A DNA stretch of 43,861 nucleotides from Mesostigma viride (GCA_009746045.1 RPFO01000039.1:1-43861), one strand, 5' to 3'. Numbered from the stretch's first letter, positions 10,071 through 21,240 are shown. Translations and numbers: made by a program. Notes: generated from the letters alone by a model not told the origin.

Positions 10071-10542
10071 TTAAACGAATGCCTCCACCCCAATAAACTG
10101 CATACCACTGCAGTAGGCACCAATTAACGTTTTGTTCAGGGGTTCGCCTTTGCAGCGGCCGCATTTGGGATCCACAACTGCCACTGACTCTGTGCACGCC
10201 ACAAGCCTCAAGTCCCGCGCATACAGCCTGTTGATGTCGTTGTTGTTGTTGATTGATTCCCACGGCCTGTACAGCCACACATCAACAGCCTGTTCTGCGT
10301 CCTTCGCCGGAAGCCTGACACGTGTGAGCGAGAAACCTAACTGGGCCCCTGCAGCCTCCCCATATTGACCTTAAGCGCGCGGGTGGTCTACCTGTGAAGG
10401 GCTTCGCGAGCCAAAGCCCAGGAGGAGGGCGGGGTACGGAACGCAATCCATCAGCAAGCCAATCAGAGGTTTCCATCTCAGCAGGGGGCTTGTGTTCTGG
10501 GCTATGGTGATTTGCGTCGAAGGCGTTGCGACCTCTCGTCAT
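10071..10542 (-). CDS. Small two-exon gene, unknown function
   Basis: Exon 1 is 10392-10542 and exon 2 is 10071-10348. They are separated by a 43-nt intron with donor ACAG|GTAGAC and acceptor GGCTGCAG. The spliced frame gives 142 aa with a TAA stop. The protein starts MTRGRNAFDANHHSPEHK, has a Pro-rich part, then a continuous segment reading LTRVRLPAKDAEQAVDVWLY and later a CxxC motif in VDPKCGRCKGEPLN. I do not recognise the family. The intron is very short but restores the frame precisely, since 429 nt equals 143 codons. The start codon faces that of the plus-strand plastid gene 42 bp away. If the intron were not real, this would be a frameshifted remnant. Confidence 0.55.
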
Positions 10543-10584
10543 CCATTCAACCCATCGGCCATTAATTTATCACATTAATCGGCC
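10543..10584. promoter_or_regulatory. 42-bp divergent start-codon interval with imperfect dyad
   Basis: Only 42 bp separate the two opposed ATG codons. Within it GGCCATTAAT and ATTAATCGGCC form an imperfect inverted repeat (one extra C) around a 7-bp centre. Transcription of both genes would have to start inside the partner's coding region or be very short-leadered, so one start codon may actually lie further in. Confidence 0.4.
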
Positions 10585-13500
10585 ATGGCGCTCTTAATTC
10601 CGCAGTTCACTGGTTTGAGGGCTTCTAGCCCATCGGCAGGCAGGCCGATCGCGCTGGGCAGGAATCAAATTGCCAGGTTGCAGGTGAATGCACTTCTGCC
10701 GGGGCAGAAGGGCAAGAGTGACGCGGGCTCTTCCAAGCCCGCGCCCAAGCCGCAGGCGAAGCCGGCTCCTCCTCCTCCTAAGCCCCAGCCTGCCCCCAGG
10801 GCCCAACCCGCTCCTAAGCCACAATCGCAGAGGACAACCGTCGTGGTGAAGAAGACTCCACCACCACCGCCTCCGGCCCCGGTTGCCCGTCGGTCAATTT
10901 TCGGCGGTAGATCAAGTGAGGAAAAGCCGAAGGAGGAGCCAAAACAGGCCCGCTCAACGATTATCGTGTCGCGTAAGTCAGAACCCGAGCCTGAGAAGAA
11001 GCCTGCCACGACCCGTGGCGGGCTCTTCGCTCCCAAAAAGCCGGTAGTTGAGGAGAAGCCGGCGGAGGATGCCCCCAAGCCAAAGCGGGGACTCTTCGGG
11101 TTCGGGGGGGCTTCCTCTGTTTTTATTGAGGATGTGGAGGAGGAGGAGAAGAAGGTGGTCAAGAAGGAGGTGAAGCGGGAGGTCAAGAAGGAAGTCAAGA
11201 AGGAGGTCAAGAAGGAGGCGGTGAAGGAGGAGGTCAAGGCCGAGTCGCCCAAGTCGGGCGGGTTCAGCCTGTTTGGCTTCGGCCGCCCCGCCGCTCCCGT
11301 CGAGGAGGAGGAAGAGGAGGAGGAGGAGGAGGAGGAGGTGGTAGTGGAGAAGAAGGGCTTCAGCCTGTTCGGTTTCGGCGGTGGGAAGGCGGCGGCCAAG
11401 GAGGAAGAGGAGGAGGAGGAGGAGGAGGAGGAGGAAGAGGAGGAGGTGGTTGTCTCCAAGCCCCTGGGCAGCCTGTTTGGATTCGGCAAGAAGGCCGAGG
11501 AGCCCGCCAAGGCGGCCCCTGCCAAGGCCGCTGGCACGCAGATCAAGACGGCCGGCACCCAGGTCAAGGTGGCGGGCACGCAGGTGGTGGCCAAGAAGCC
11601 TGCGGGCACCGTGGCCCTGTTTGGCGCGTTTGGCCGTGGTGACCCCAAGACGGTCTTTGTTGCTGGCGCGCTTGGCCAGACGGGTGTGCGCGTCGCGCGC
11701 GCCCTCTTGCAGCAGGTATATCACGTGATACCTGCAACGCTGTCCGCATGGCACGGCAACGCCACTGCCACTGCACGGCATAGAGTAGAGCGTCTGGGGG
11801 GGGTGCGCAAATGCAGGATGAGACAGGGTGATGAGGACGGTGCCTCTTTTGTTGCTGAGGATGACATGCGTGGCAGTCCATGATGAGAATGGGGAGATGG
11901 GGGGAGGGCTCGGATGGCTGAGTGTACCCTCTCCTCCTGCCCCTGGTAAATGGTTAGGCGTCCGAGAGCATTGTGGGGGGGGAGTTCATGTAGGTAGATA
12001 GGCCGTTGGCGAGCAATACGGAGGTGATGGCGGCAGGGATAGCAACAATGCAGGAGCTGGTACAATGCAGGTGCAATGCTGGCACAATGCTGTGCGGGGT
12101 AGGTCCAATCCTACGTCGCTGCGCCCGGTTCTAAAGTGGAATGAGGGGATGCATCGGGGTTGGCATGGCACCCCGCGCAGGTCTGGTGGCAATGGGCAAT
12201 GTGGGTGATGGTATTGTGGCACAGATGTGATTGGTAGCGTGACGTCACCAGAGGCTACGCATGGCTGCGCCCAGCATTCGCCAGGACAGTCCAAGAGGGG
12301 TATGGTGACAGGTGGCGGGACGTGCACGCTAGGCAGGGTGTTGCAGCACCTCAGAATGCATGGGCAAGGCAGCATAGAGCAGTTTTCGAGAGTGCTGTGG
12401 CTGGGCAGCACGCAGGGTATAACCGCCCCTCTGGTCTACGGGTAGGCGTAGTGGGCACCTCTGCAGAGATCTGGTCAGGGCCGGGTGTGTTCCCATGTGG
12501 CAAGGCCATCGGTAAACAAACTTACTCGTGGCCGCACCTGCGGTAGTCTGCGGTGGGGAGGGTGTGTATGTATTGCTTTGAAAGGGTATATCTAGGTGCC
12601 ATCGTTCATGCCCACGTTGGGTCATGTATCCCTGCGTGGCCGTGTAAGCGATGCAAAGCAATACTCCTATGATAGCAACGCATACAGGCCAGCGATGCGG
12701 GAACAAGGACATGCCGCTGATATTCTCCCAGGGATTTTGGGTTGTCAAGCCCTGTACAGGAGTTGCACTAGTAAGTACTCGCTGGGAGTGGGACACAGTA
12801 CCTTGAATGCCAGGTTCACTACAACGCATGTGGGGGGTTGGCGGTCGTGTGCTGAGCATATACGTCTCAGCTACTGAATAGTTGAGGGTGGCTTGACCCT
12901 GCCGTTCCAAAAAAAACTGCAATGTCGCTATATCCTCTTATCGTGACCCCCCCGCCCCCCCGCTCCCTGTCCATGGTTATATAGCTCCAAACATGTGCGG
13001 CCAACCCATCCCACATTCCAATGTATCCGCCGCCTGCCTCCCTTGGCCTCATCCCTGTAACATCGCCGCCCTTAACCCGATATCCGCCCGCTGCTCTGTG
13101 ACCGCAGCCCACTTGCTCCGTTGCTCCAGCCTCCTCAGTGACCTGGTTCTGTCACTGGTTACCATCTGTCCCCCCTGCCCCCTGCCCCCTGCCCCCTGCC
13201 CCCTGCCCCCTGCCCCCTGCCCCCTGCCCCCTGCCCCCTGCCCCCCGGACACACACCTCTGTCCGTCCAACGCCACCACCTCTCTACCCTACACGGTCTC
13301 CCGCGCACTCCAATTACTCATGTGTGCCTGGCTCAGGCCATGAAGCCATTCTTCCCACGCACGCCCCTTTTTCAGCCTTTTCCCGTGGGCCCCTGTGTGT
13401 TTCATACCCGTCTTTTCTATCCACCGTTTAGGGTTTAGGGTCTCTCGTTGGCCCCTCCCTTCCCACGCACCCTTTTTCTCTTTTCTCCACCATCTTCCCT

Positions 13501-16500
13501 TTGCTTTTTTTGCTGCCCGGCCTTCCTTGCCACCCAGCCTTCCTGTTGCTGCCCCCGTTTGTCGTTTGTCCAACGTCTCTTTCCCAACGTGACTTGGCTT
13601 CTCTTCTTACCACCCCTCTCCACCGCGCTTGTCTTCTCTTCCCCCAGGGCTACAAGGTGCGCGCGGGTGTGACGGACGCTGAGCTGGCCGAGTCGGTCCT
13701 CAATGCTGCCATGTCCCTGGAGCTCATCTCGTCGGATGAGCGCAAGCGCCTGACCGTGGTGCCCGCTGACCTCTCCGACCCGGAGTCGATCAAGGCAGCA
13801 ATGAAGGGGGCCGGCAAGGCCGCCGTGACCCTGGGCGCCAACGAGGATGGTCCCCAGGGATCCGTCGACGTGGCGACCCTCCAGCGCCTCGTGGCGGCCG
13901 CCAACGAGGTCCGCCTCTCCAAGCTCCTAGTCATTAACCCCACGGAGCCCGCCCGCCGTGGCGGCGGGCTGTTTGGTGGTGGGTCGTCGGTTGCCTCTCC
14001 AGCCTCGGGGGTGGAGACCATCCTGGTGGACGCCGCGGTGGAGTCGGGCCTGGGATACACGCTCATCCAGTGCGGCTCGCTGAGCGCGGTGCGTGATGAC
14101 TACGCGGGTGAGAGCAACCTGGTCATCAGCGCGAGCGCCCCCGCGGGTGCGCCGACCCCGATCGCGCGCGTGCAGGTCGCGTCGGTGGCTGCGCTGGCCA
14201 TCGAGGACGCCTCCAACAAGGTGGGTGTTTGGAGGGGGGGTATTAGAGAAGAAGGGGATGGTACCGAAGAATTGGTAACTATAAATGAGAGGGATGCTCA
14301 AGCTTATCAGTAGTGGCAGCAGGGAATAGTGAGCAGCGGGTTGTGTGCGCTGGCCATCTATCGAGGCCACATCCAACAAGGCGGGTGCATATGCGTAGAG
14401 GGTTCTAAGAGGTCATGGGGACTGAAGTGCGTAGCCGGGTGTCAGTGGGAGTGGTGACGGCGGATGTTGGCAACGGGAGTGGGTGCCGGGTGTCAGTGGG
14501 AGTGGTGACAGCGGATGTTGGCAAGGGGAGTGGGTGCCGGGTGTCAGTGGGAGTGGTGATGGCGGATGTTGGCAACGGGAGTGGGTGCCGGGTGTCAGTG
14601 GGAGTGGTGACGGCGGATGTTGGCAACGGGAGTGGGTGCCGGGTGTCAGTGGGAGTGGTGACGGCGGATGTTGGCAAGGGGAGTGGGTGCCGGGTGTCAG
14701 TGGGAGTGGTGACGGCGGATGTTGGCAACGGGAGTGGGTGCCGGGTGTCAGTGGGAGTGGTGACGGCGGATGTTGGCAACGGGAGTGGGTGCCGGGTGTC
14801 AGTGGGAGTGGTGACGGCGGATGTTGGCAACGGGAGTGCGTGCCGGGTGTCAGTGGGAGTGTTGACGGCGGATGTTGGCAAGGGGAGTGGGTGCCGGGTG
14901 TCAGTGGGAGTGGTGACGGCGGATGTTGGCAAGGGAAGTGGGTGCGCTGGCCATCACAACAGCACCTGCAACCGCCAAAGTACTTGTGTCCGAAACGAAG
15001 TGGCGACAAATCGAGGAGGGGAAAGGGGACATGGATTTGATGGGGATGGTGGTGTTAATGAAACAACGAGGATGGTGTAAACAAAGTGTTAGTGCAGAAA
15101 AGACTTGGAGGAGGTCGGTGCTGCTGGCTGCTTGCTATCTTAATCGTTGGGGCTGTGTGGTTCATGGTAAGGTGTTTTGCACGAACATACCTGACGGCAT
15201 GCCATATAGAGTTGTATCATCGGTTTATTGTGGTGCTCGTGGAGACTTCTGTGTCCGTGTTGTGATCGCCCCAACGTGCATGTCTTCCTATTCGCAGCTC
15301 ACCGTCGCTCTGTGGATCCCTTCCTCTTCGCTCCCGTCTGTCATAAATGTGAATCTACCTGCCACAGAATCCATCAAGCTTGTAGGAAAGCCTTGTCATA
15401 TTTTCGTAATCATCTTTTGTAGCCCACAGAAAAGCAGGTCTGGGCCTCTGTATGATGCGGAGCCAGGCCCCTGTGCAATGGCACTCCTGGGTTTTCTGTA
15501 TCATGAAAGAGAGCAACCGCATCAAACTGAAAGCAGCCTGCGCTTGGATACAACCTCGTGCAAAACGACTGATGCAAAACGACTCACAACCTTTTCATGT
15601 GCGCTACCACTTGGCCGACGCATTACCCCGCCTTGCGTGTTCTCTGGACTGTCACTCACCAGGTGCTGTCCGTGACTGCGTCCAAGACGGCCCCAGAGAA
15701 GACGGTCGCGCAGCTGCTGAGGTGGGTGGATTCATTCATTGATGGAAAGCAGGTGAGCGCATCTCGTGAGCATCAATCCTCCCATGACGTGGGTTGATAC
15801 AACAATCGAGAAGGAGATCACCTGCGGTAGGCTGGCCAGACACTAGGCACAGGAGCATGCCATATGAAGTAAGCTGTGGTCAGGTACATGCTTGGGTTCG
15901 CATGTAGCAAACGTCTCCTTGAGTGTGAATCTATTCGAGGAGGGCCCTGTCGGTGAGATAGGAAGCTGCAGCATCGAACAGTGTTAAGTCTGCGAGTGCT
16001 GAAGCCTGCTGAAGCCTGCCTGTGTCTTTTTTTTTTCTTATGAGCATATGTAAGTCATGCTGTTAAATCAGGCATGCTTGAGCCTTGTATGGTCCCGATC
16101 CTCGCAATTTCAGGTCAGTGCCCTGGTTTGCCTTCATGCCACTTCATTATAACTACCACCTTAATAATCGTAATATTGTAGTCGTTATATTCACCACCTG
16201 GTAATCATCATACTTCCACCTTTTCCTGTCTGCCTGGTTTATCTTTGTCTCGTCGTTGTTGCTTTCTCTGTTGCTCGATTTTGTCACTTTTCATCGCTGA
16301 TTGCCTTTCTTGCTGACCTTGGTCTCTAATTTGTATGCTGTGTTGCCAACCTCCCACGCTGAGGTGGGCGATCTATGAGCTTAATTTTTGTCGTTTGTTG
16401 CTGTCAATCCTCTTTGGTGCCCATCTCTTGCTTACGTGGGTTGCTTATGTTGGTCCTGCTGCCTATCTCCTCCTGACTCGCTGCCAACAGCGAGCTGCCC

Positions 16501-16743
16501 GTGGACGGCCGCAAGGAGGCCCGCGTCCTGGAGGCCGCCGCCACCGAGGAGGTGCAGGCCGCCTCGAGCGCCGCATCCTCCATCATGGGCCAGGTGTCCG
16601 GCCTGCAGAAGGCCCGTGCTGAGGCCGCCGCGATGAAGGCCAAGGCCGATGCCGCCGCGGCAGCTGCCAAGGCCAAGGCCGCTGCCCTGGCTGCCAAGTC
16701 TGAGGAGCTGCAGAAGGAGATGGCCGAGGTCAAGACCAACTAG
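10585..16743 (+). CDS. Plastid-type NAD(P)-binding (Rossmann) protein, Tic62/NmrA-like
   Basis: Four exons, 10585-11715, 13648-14220, 15663-15721 and 16491-16743, join in phase to 671 codons plus TAG. All junctions are GT-AG. The first ~40 residues have transit-peptide character (few acidic residues, Ser/Arg/Ala-rich). Residues ~45-110 are Pro/Lys-rich. From ~165 to 350 an LFGFG-type motif occurs five times (last copy LFGAFG), separated by Lys/Glu repeats and two poly-Glu tracts (~241-252, ~272-288). A Rossmann domain follows, with the dinucleotide motif GALGQTG at ~362-368, then LTVVPADLSDPESIKAAM and VRLSKLLVINPTEP, typical of atypical short-chain dehydrogenases. The C-terminus (~585-671) is an Ala/Lys coiled-coil-like tail. 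Cofactor binding is likely, but catalysis is not shown. By analogy with Tic62, the repeats may bind partners at the plastid envelope or thylakoid (inference). Confidence 0.88.
11711..11734 (+). promoter_or_regulatory. Inverted repeat spanning the intron-1 splice donor
   Basis: GCAGGTAT, which contains the exon/intron junction GCAG|GTAT, is followed eight bases later by its exact reverse complement ATACCTGC. In RNA this would form an 8-bp stem with an ATCACGTG loop that buries the 5' splice site. The structure is visible in the sequence. Any regulatory effect is inferred. Confidence 0.45.
11716..13647 (+). other. Intron 1 of the plastid-type gene
   Basis: A 1.93-kb intron ends in a long pyrimidine-rich tract and TTCCCCCAG. 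It includes a pure 7-mer array (CCCCTGC, about 13170-13244, roughly ten copies) and two telomere-type units TTTAGGG at 13427-13440. No nested gene is seen. Confidence 0.75.
13170..13244. repeat. 7-bp CCCCTGC tandem array
   Basis: About ten uninterrupted copies of a heptamer lie in intron 1. It is a short expandable microsatellite with G-rich complement. Confidence 0.9.
14344..14395 (+). repeat. Intronic copy of the exon-2 3' end, donor GT changed to GC
   Basis: The string TGCGCTGGCCATC...ATCGAGG...CATCCAACAAGG repeats the last ~40 bases of exon 2 (14188-14220) about 125 bp into the intron. The junction AACAAG|GTGGGTG of the real donor reads AACAAG|GCGGGTG here. A second, more decayed copy starts at about 14938 (GTGGGTGCGCTGGCCATC). 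The two copies bracket the 51-bp minisatellite. Confidence 0.75.
14428..14940. repeat. 51-bp minisatellite, about ten copies, in intron 2
   Basis: Units start GGGTGTCAGTGGGAGTGGTG and contain GCGGATGTTGGCAA(C/G)GGGAG. They are near-identical, differing at a few fixed positions. 51 is a multiple of three and the unit lacks stops, so several frames stay open (for example VSVGVVTADVGNGSGCR). This is repeat translation rather than a gene, because it lies after a good donor and has no coding neighbours. Confidence 0.9.
15722..16490 (+). other. Intron 3 of the plastid-type gene
   Basis: A T-rich intron with donor GAG|GTGGGT and acceptor CTGCCAACAG, containing only a short poly-T run. The phase is 2, completing Ser (AG|C). 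Confidence 0.75.
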
Positions 16744-16800
16744 ATCGTGATCGTGTGAGACGAGCAAGGCTGGACGTTGAGATTCGGTTGTTTTACGGAG

Positions 16801-16806
16801 AATAAA
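16801..16806 (+). terminator. AATAAA polyadenylation-type signal
   Basis: AATAAA lies 58 bases after the TAG stop of the plastid-type gene. The TGTAA signal common in many chlorophytes is not evident between 16744 and 17000. Function is inferred from position. Confidence 0.4.
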
Positions 16807-16809
16807 GGC

Positions 16810-17820
16810 GCCTTTGGGGGGCGTATGCAACCCCAGGGGGACAGGTGGTTTGAGCATTGGGGGCGCGGTTTGTGGTTTGCTTGGTGTGGGTTGTCATGAA
16901 ATAGTGGCCCAGGTTGGACTGGGCCAGTTGAGCGCAGCCGCCCATGTGGTCTTATTGGACTGCCTGTGAATGGCATGCGCTCACATTACTTCAGTGATTC
17001 GGTTGACATTTTTCTTTTATCACAGAATCATGAAACTGTTTAAATGATGCTTTGTTTGTTGCTGAATTTCGGGTTGTTCATGTCAGGCATGCTAAACAGC
17101 TGGCCCATGTTGGCAGCACTAATTGCTTGTTAAGTGCTTATTATTAAGTGAGACAACTATTATGAAGTGAGACAACTATGCCTGGACGCATGGCGATCCA
17201 ACGCCGTGGAAGGACTAGGGTAGTTGTCTGAGAGGAAAGACGTACGCGAAGGCCGCGGGAGCCGCGTGGCTATCTCTAGGTAGACCTGCATGGAGGGAGA
17301 CACACATCAATCCGGCGCAGCGCCGGGCTGTTCCCCGGTAATTCCCGCGCGAAAGTTGACGAAATTCGGTGCGCGCGTGCAATGTTGACTGAAATTCGGT
17401 GTGCAAGGCTATGGTAGCTGAAAATTTATTGCTCACGGAATACGAAGCCATTGTGTACCGGATTTCGCTTGTTCGAACGGCATTGTCATAGGGAAAAATA
17501 ATATTCACAAAAAAACTCGCGAAACGCTGCTGTATTGGGTGTGAACGAGGACAAGCACGCAGTTGGCGCAGTTTTTGCTCGCCGTCCGACCAGACCCGTG
17601 CATCTTTAAGGTAAGGTCTCGTTGCCCAAACTACTTGACGGTGGAAACGAACACGTTCCACCAGTTCCTTACATCATTTCAAAGAAACCCAGCGTAGGAT
17701 TTCCCTTAATTTTGCGTTTCCGATTTTTACGCCCCTTCCGCGAAAAAGTGAGAATTATAGGAGCGCTGACAGGGGCAACACTGCATGTCATGCTTTTAAT
17801 CGCTTTTTCGTCTTTTCTTG
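16810..17820. other. Intergenic stretch with small repeats
   Basis: Two copies of AAGTGAGACAACTAT are adjacent at about 17146-17179, and a GTTGAC(T)GAAATTCGGTG(T/C)GC motif recurs at about 17355-17405. Open frames present show no family features, so I call no gene. Confidence 0.45.
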
Positions 17821-17827
17821 CAGCTAT

Positions 17828-18268
17828 ATGACTTCGCTTGGGCGCAGCAACATCGCCCGGTGTTTATCCTGCGGGCGGGGCTTGCTGGCCCCGTCCGGAG
17901 TGTGCTCGGGGTGCGGGAAAAACCACAGCTACTGGTTTATAACGTCGACAACCCCCATTTTCTGGTCATTAACCGGCGTATTCTTGTGGTTTAAGCTTCC
18001 GGCGACGGGCGAAAAGAGCTCTTACCATGACGGCATGCTCTGGGGAGGCGTTCCGAGAAGGACTGGGGCGGGCAGGCAAATTTACACGCGACAGTGCCCG
18101 CACGTCGCCTGCGCACCCCGGCGTACAAGGCAAAGCGCAGTGTTTCCCTCCTGGACGGCCCATCGCTGCCTTTGCCGGGCGGCATGTTGGGGAGGCGGCT
18201 CCTTCTTCCTTTCTTACCGCCCGTTTCATAGTTCATACCCCGTGAGTTTCCCAACGGAGGCGTGTTAA
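17828..18268 (+). CDS. Possible small zinc-ribbon membrane protein
   Basis: The frame starts [18 protein letters not shown] and holds two CxxC pairs nine residues apart (CLSC...CSGC), a plausible zinc ribbon. A hydrophobic aromatic stretch ([14 protein letters not shown]) that could span a membrane follows. After residue ~60 the sequence loses coding character, so the real end or a splice site may lie near 18000. The start follows a CTTGCAG acceptor-like site at 17816-17822. No family is recognised. Confidence 0.3.
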   Translation: MTSLGRSNIARCLSCGRGLLAPSGVCSGCGKNHSYWFITSTTPIFWSLTGVFLWFKLPATGEKSSYHDGMLWGGVPRRTGAGRQIYTRQCPHVACAPRRTRQSAVFPSWTAHRCLCRAACWGGGSFFLSYRPFHSSYPVSFPTEAC

Positions 18269-18304
18269 TGATGAGCGGCTGCATGCATGAATGAACGGGT
18301 GTAT

Positions 18305-19658
18305 GAATGAGGGAGGGGGGGAGGGAGGGAGGGAGGGAGGGAGGAGGGAGGGAGGGAGGGAGGGAGGGAGGGAGGGAGGGAGGGAGGGAGGGAGGGAGGG
18401 AGGGAGGAGGGAGGGAGGGAGGGAGGGAGGGAGGGAGGGAGGAGAGGGGGAGGAGGGAGGGAGGGAGGGAGGGAGGGAGGGAGGGAGGAGGAGGGAGGGA
18501 GGGAGGGAGGGAGGGAGGGAGGGAGGGAGGGAGGGAGGGAGGGAGGAGGAGGGAGGGAGGAGGGAGGGAGGGAGGGAGGGAGGGAGGGAGGAGGGAGGGA
18601 GGGAGGGAGGAGGGGGAGGGAGGGAGGAGGGAGGGAGGGAGGAGGGAGGGAGGGAGGGAGGGAGGGAGGGAGGGAGGGAGGGAGGAGGGAGGGAGGGAGG
18701 GAGGGAGGGAGGGAGGGAGGGAGGAGGGAGGGAGGGAGGGAGGAGGGAGGGAGGGAGGGAGGGAGGGAGGGAGGGAGGGAGGGAGGGAGGAGGGAGGGAG
18801 GGAGGGAGGGAGGGAGGAGGGAGGGAGGAGGGAGGGAGGGAGGGAGGAGGGAGGAGGGAGGGAGGGAGGAGGAGGGAGGGAGGGAGGAGGGAGGGAGGGA
18901 GGAGGGAGGAGGGAGGGAGGAGGGAGGGAGGGAGGGAGGGAGGGAGGGAGGGAGGGAGGAGGGAGGGAGGGAGGAGGGAGGGAGGGAGGGAGGGAGGGAG
19001 GGAGGGAGGGAGGGAGGGAGGGAGGGAGGGAGGGAGAGGAGGGAGGAGGGAGGGAGGGAGGGAGGGAGGGAGGGAGGGAGGGAGGGAGGGAGGGAGGAGG
19101 GAGGGAGGGAGGGAGGGAGGGAGGGAGGGAGGGAGGGAGGGAGGAGGAGGGAGGGAGGAGGGAGGGAGGGAGGGAGGAGGGAGGAGGGAGGGAGGGAGGG
19201 AGGGAGGGAGGGAGGGAGGGAGGGAGGAGGGAGGGAGGGAGGGAGGGAGGGAGGGAGGGAGGGAGGGAGGGAGGGAGGGAGGGAGGGAGGGAGGGAGGGA
19301 GGGAGGGAGGGAGGGAGGGAGGAGGGAGGAGGAGGGAGGGAGGGAGGAGGAGGGAGGGAGGGAGGAGGGAGGGAGGGAGGGAGGGAGGGAGGGAGGGAGG
19401 GAGGGAGGGAGGGAGGGAGGGAGGAGGAGGGAGGGAGGGAGGGAGGGAGGGAGGGAGGAGGGAGGGAGGGAGGGGGAGGGAGGGAGGGAGGGAGGGAGGG
19501 GGAGGGAGGGAGGGAGGGAGGGAGGGAGGGAGGGAGGGAGGGAGGGAGGGAGGAGGAGGGAGGGAGGGAGGGAGGGAGGGAGGAGGGAGGGAGGGAGGGA
19601 GGGAGGGAGGGAGGGAGGGAGGGAGGGAGGGAGGGAGGGAGGGAGGGAGGGAGGGAGG
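18305..19658. repeat. 1.35-kb GGGA/GGA purine array
   Basis: An almost pure purine strand of GGGA units with scattered GGA triplets that shift the register. It is open in several frames on both strands. Polypurine-polypyrimidine mirror symmetry and G-triplet spacing give it triplex (H-DNA) and quadruplex potential. Confidence 0.97.
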
Positions 19659-20036
<378 letters not shown>

Positions 20037-20048
20037 TCTCTGCTTAGG

Positions 20049-20318
20049 CGTTGGAGCACACGCATGCACTGGAGGAAGGGGGTGATGAAAACCCAGACCA
20101 ACTGTCGCACCCACCCCTCCACCTTCACCAAGCGTAAGGCCAAGCGTGCCATGGGGGTAGGGTAGCGGACGCAAGTCACCAACGTCAGGGTGCTCACCAG
20201 GCTGGTGGATGAGAAGATGGGGGGCAGGCCCCTGTCAGATGCAGAGAAGAAGAAAAGGAAAAGGATGCAGCAGGGCCGTGAGAACGTGCCCCCGGGTGTG
20301 GCATTAGCCACTATATAG
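20049..20318 (+). pseudogene. Coding-like remnant with one internal stop
   Basis: One frame reads [20 protein letters not shown], continues through [12 protein letters not shown] to a TAG, and then continues in the same frame as [19 protein letters not shown] and KKKRKRMQQGRENVPPGV to a second TAG at 20316-20318. The basic, Lys/Arg-rich composition looks like the tail of a nucleic-acid-binding protein. I cannot name the family. It may be the end of a decayed mobile-element ORF. It is truncated on the left by the repeat array. Confidence 0.35.
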
Positions 20319-20336
20319 CTAGCTAGCTGGCTAGAG

Positions 20337-21240
20337 CTGTGTTATTAATGCATTGTACTATAGGCATGTGCCCCCAAGTATGCCTTCCTGCATTGTAAAT
20401 ATGATGCATAATGTAATGATGTGTTGTTTGGAACCTTCTGTACACCAAGGTGGAATGATTGCCATGAAACCCTTGTAAGAACAATAGAAAGCTGCTTTTT
20501 CTGTGGTATTTATGCTAGCATCTGTCACCAATTTGTCATCCAACCAGCCTGAAGCTTTGTGGGCAGGCTGCATGGGATGTGTTTCGAACATGTGCCAAGT
20601 TCCAGGTCCAACTGAGTTCATTTGATGTCATTATATATGCACATGTGTGATGAAACCCTTGGAAAACACTGAAAAACTGCATTTTTGTGGTATTTATGCT
20701 AGCATTTGTCACCAATTTGTCATCCAACCAGCCTGAAACTTTGTGGGCATGCTGCATGGGATGTGTTTAGAACATGTGCAAAGTTCCAGGCCCAACTGAG
20801 TTCATTTGGTGTCATTATGTATGCATATGTGTGATAAAACCCTTAAAAACCATGAAAAACTGCATTTTTTGGGTATTTATGCTAGCATTTGTCACCAATT
20901 TGTCATCCAACCAGCCTGAAACTTTGTGGGCATGCTGCATGGGATGTGTTTAGAACATGTGCAAAGTTCCAGGCCCAACTGAGTTCATTTGGTGTCATTA
21001 TGTATGCATATGTGTGATAAAACCCTTAAAAACCATGAAAAACTGCATTTTTTGGGTATTTATGCTAGCATTTGTCACCAATTTGTCATCCAACCAGCCT
21101 GAAACTTTGTGGGCATGCTGCATGGGATGTGTTTAGAACATGTGCAAAGTTCCAGGCCCAACTGAGTTCATTTGATGTCATTATATATGCATACATGCCA
21201 GAAAGTGCTGAAAATACGGTATTTTTTGCTAGCAAATGTC
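20337..21240. repeat. 183-bp satellite, four main copies plus degenerate ends
   Basis: TTTGTCACCAATTTGTCATC recurs (first copy with one change) at 20521, 20705, 20888 and 21071, giving periods of 184, 183 and 183 bp. The copies at 20888 and 21071 are preceded by nearly identical monomers. A degenerate half unit lies on each side (20400-20520, 21180-21240). The unit is AT-rich against its surroundings and within the usual satellite-monomer size range. Confidence 0.92.

Noticed and set aside
13427-13440. Telomere-type TTTAGGG repeats
   Set aside because: Only two units, inside an intron. They are too few to claim an interstitial telomere.
14415-15080. 200-residue repeat protein over the 51-bp minisatellite
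   Set aside because: It lies in intron 2 after a consensus donor, and the unit length is a multiple of three so several frames are open.
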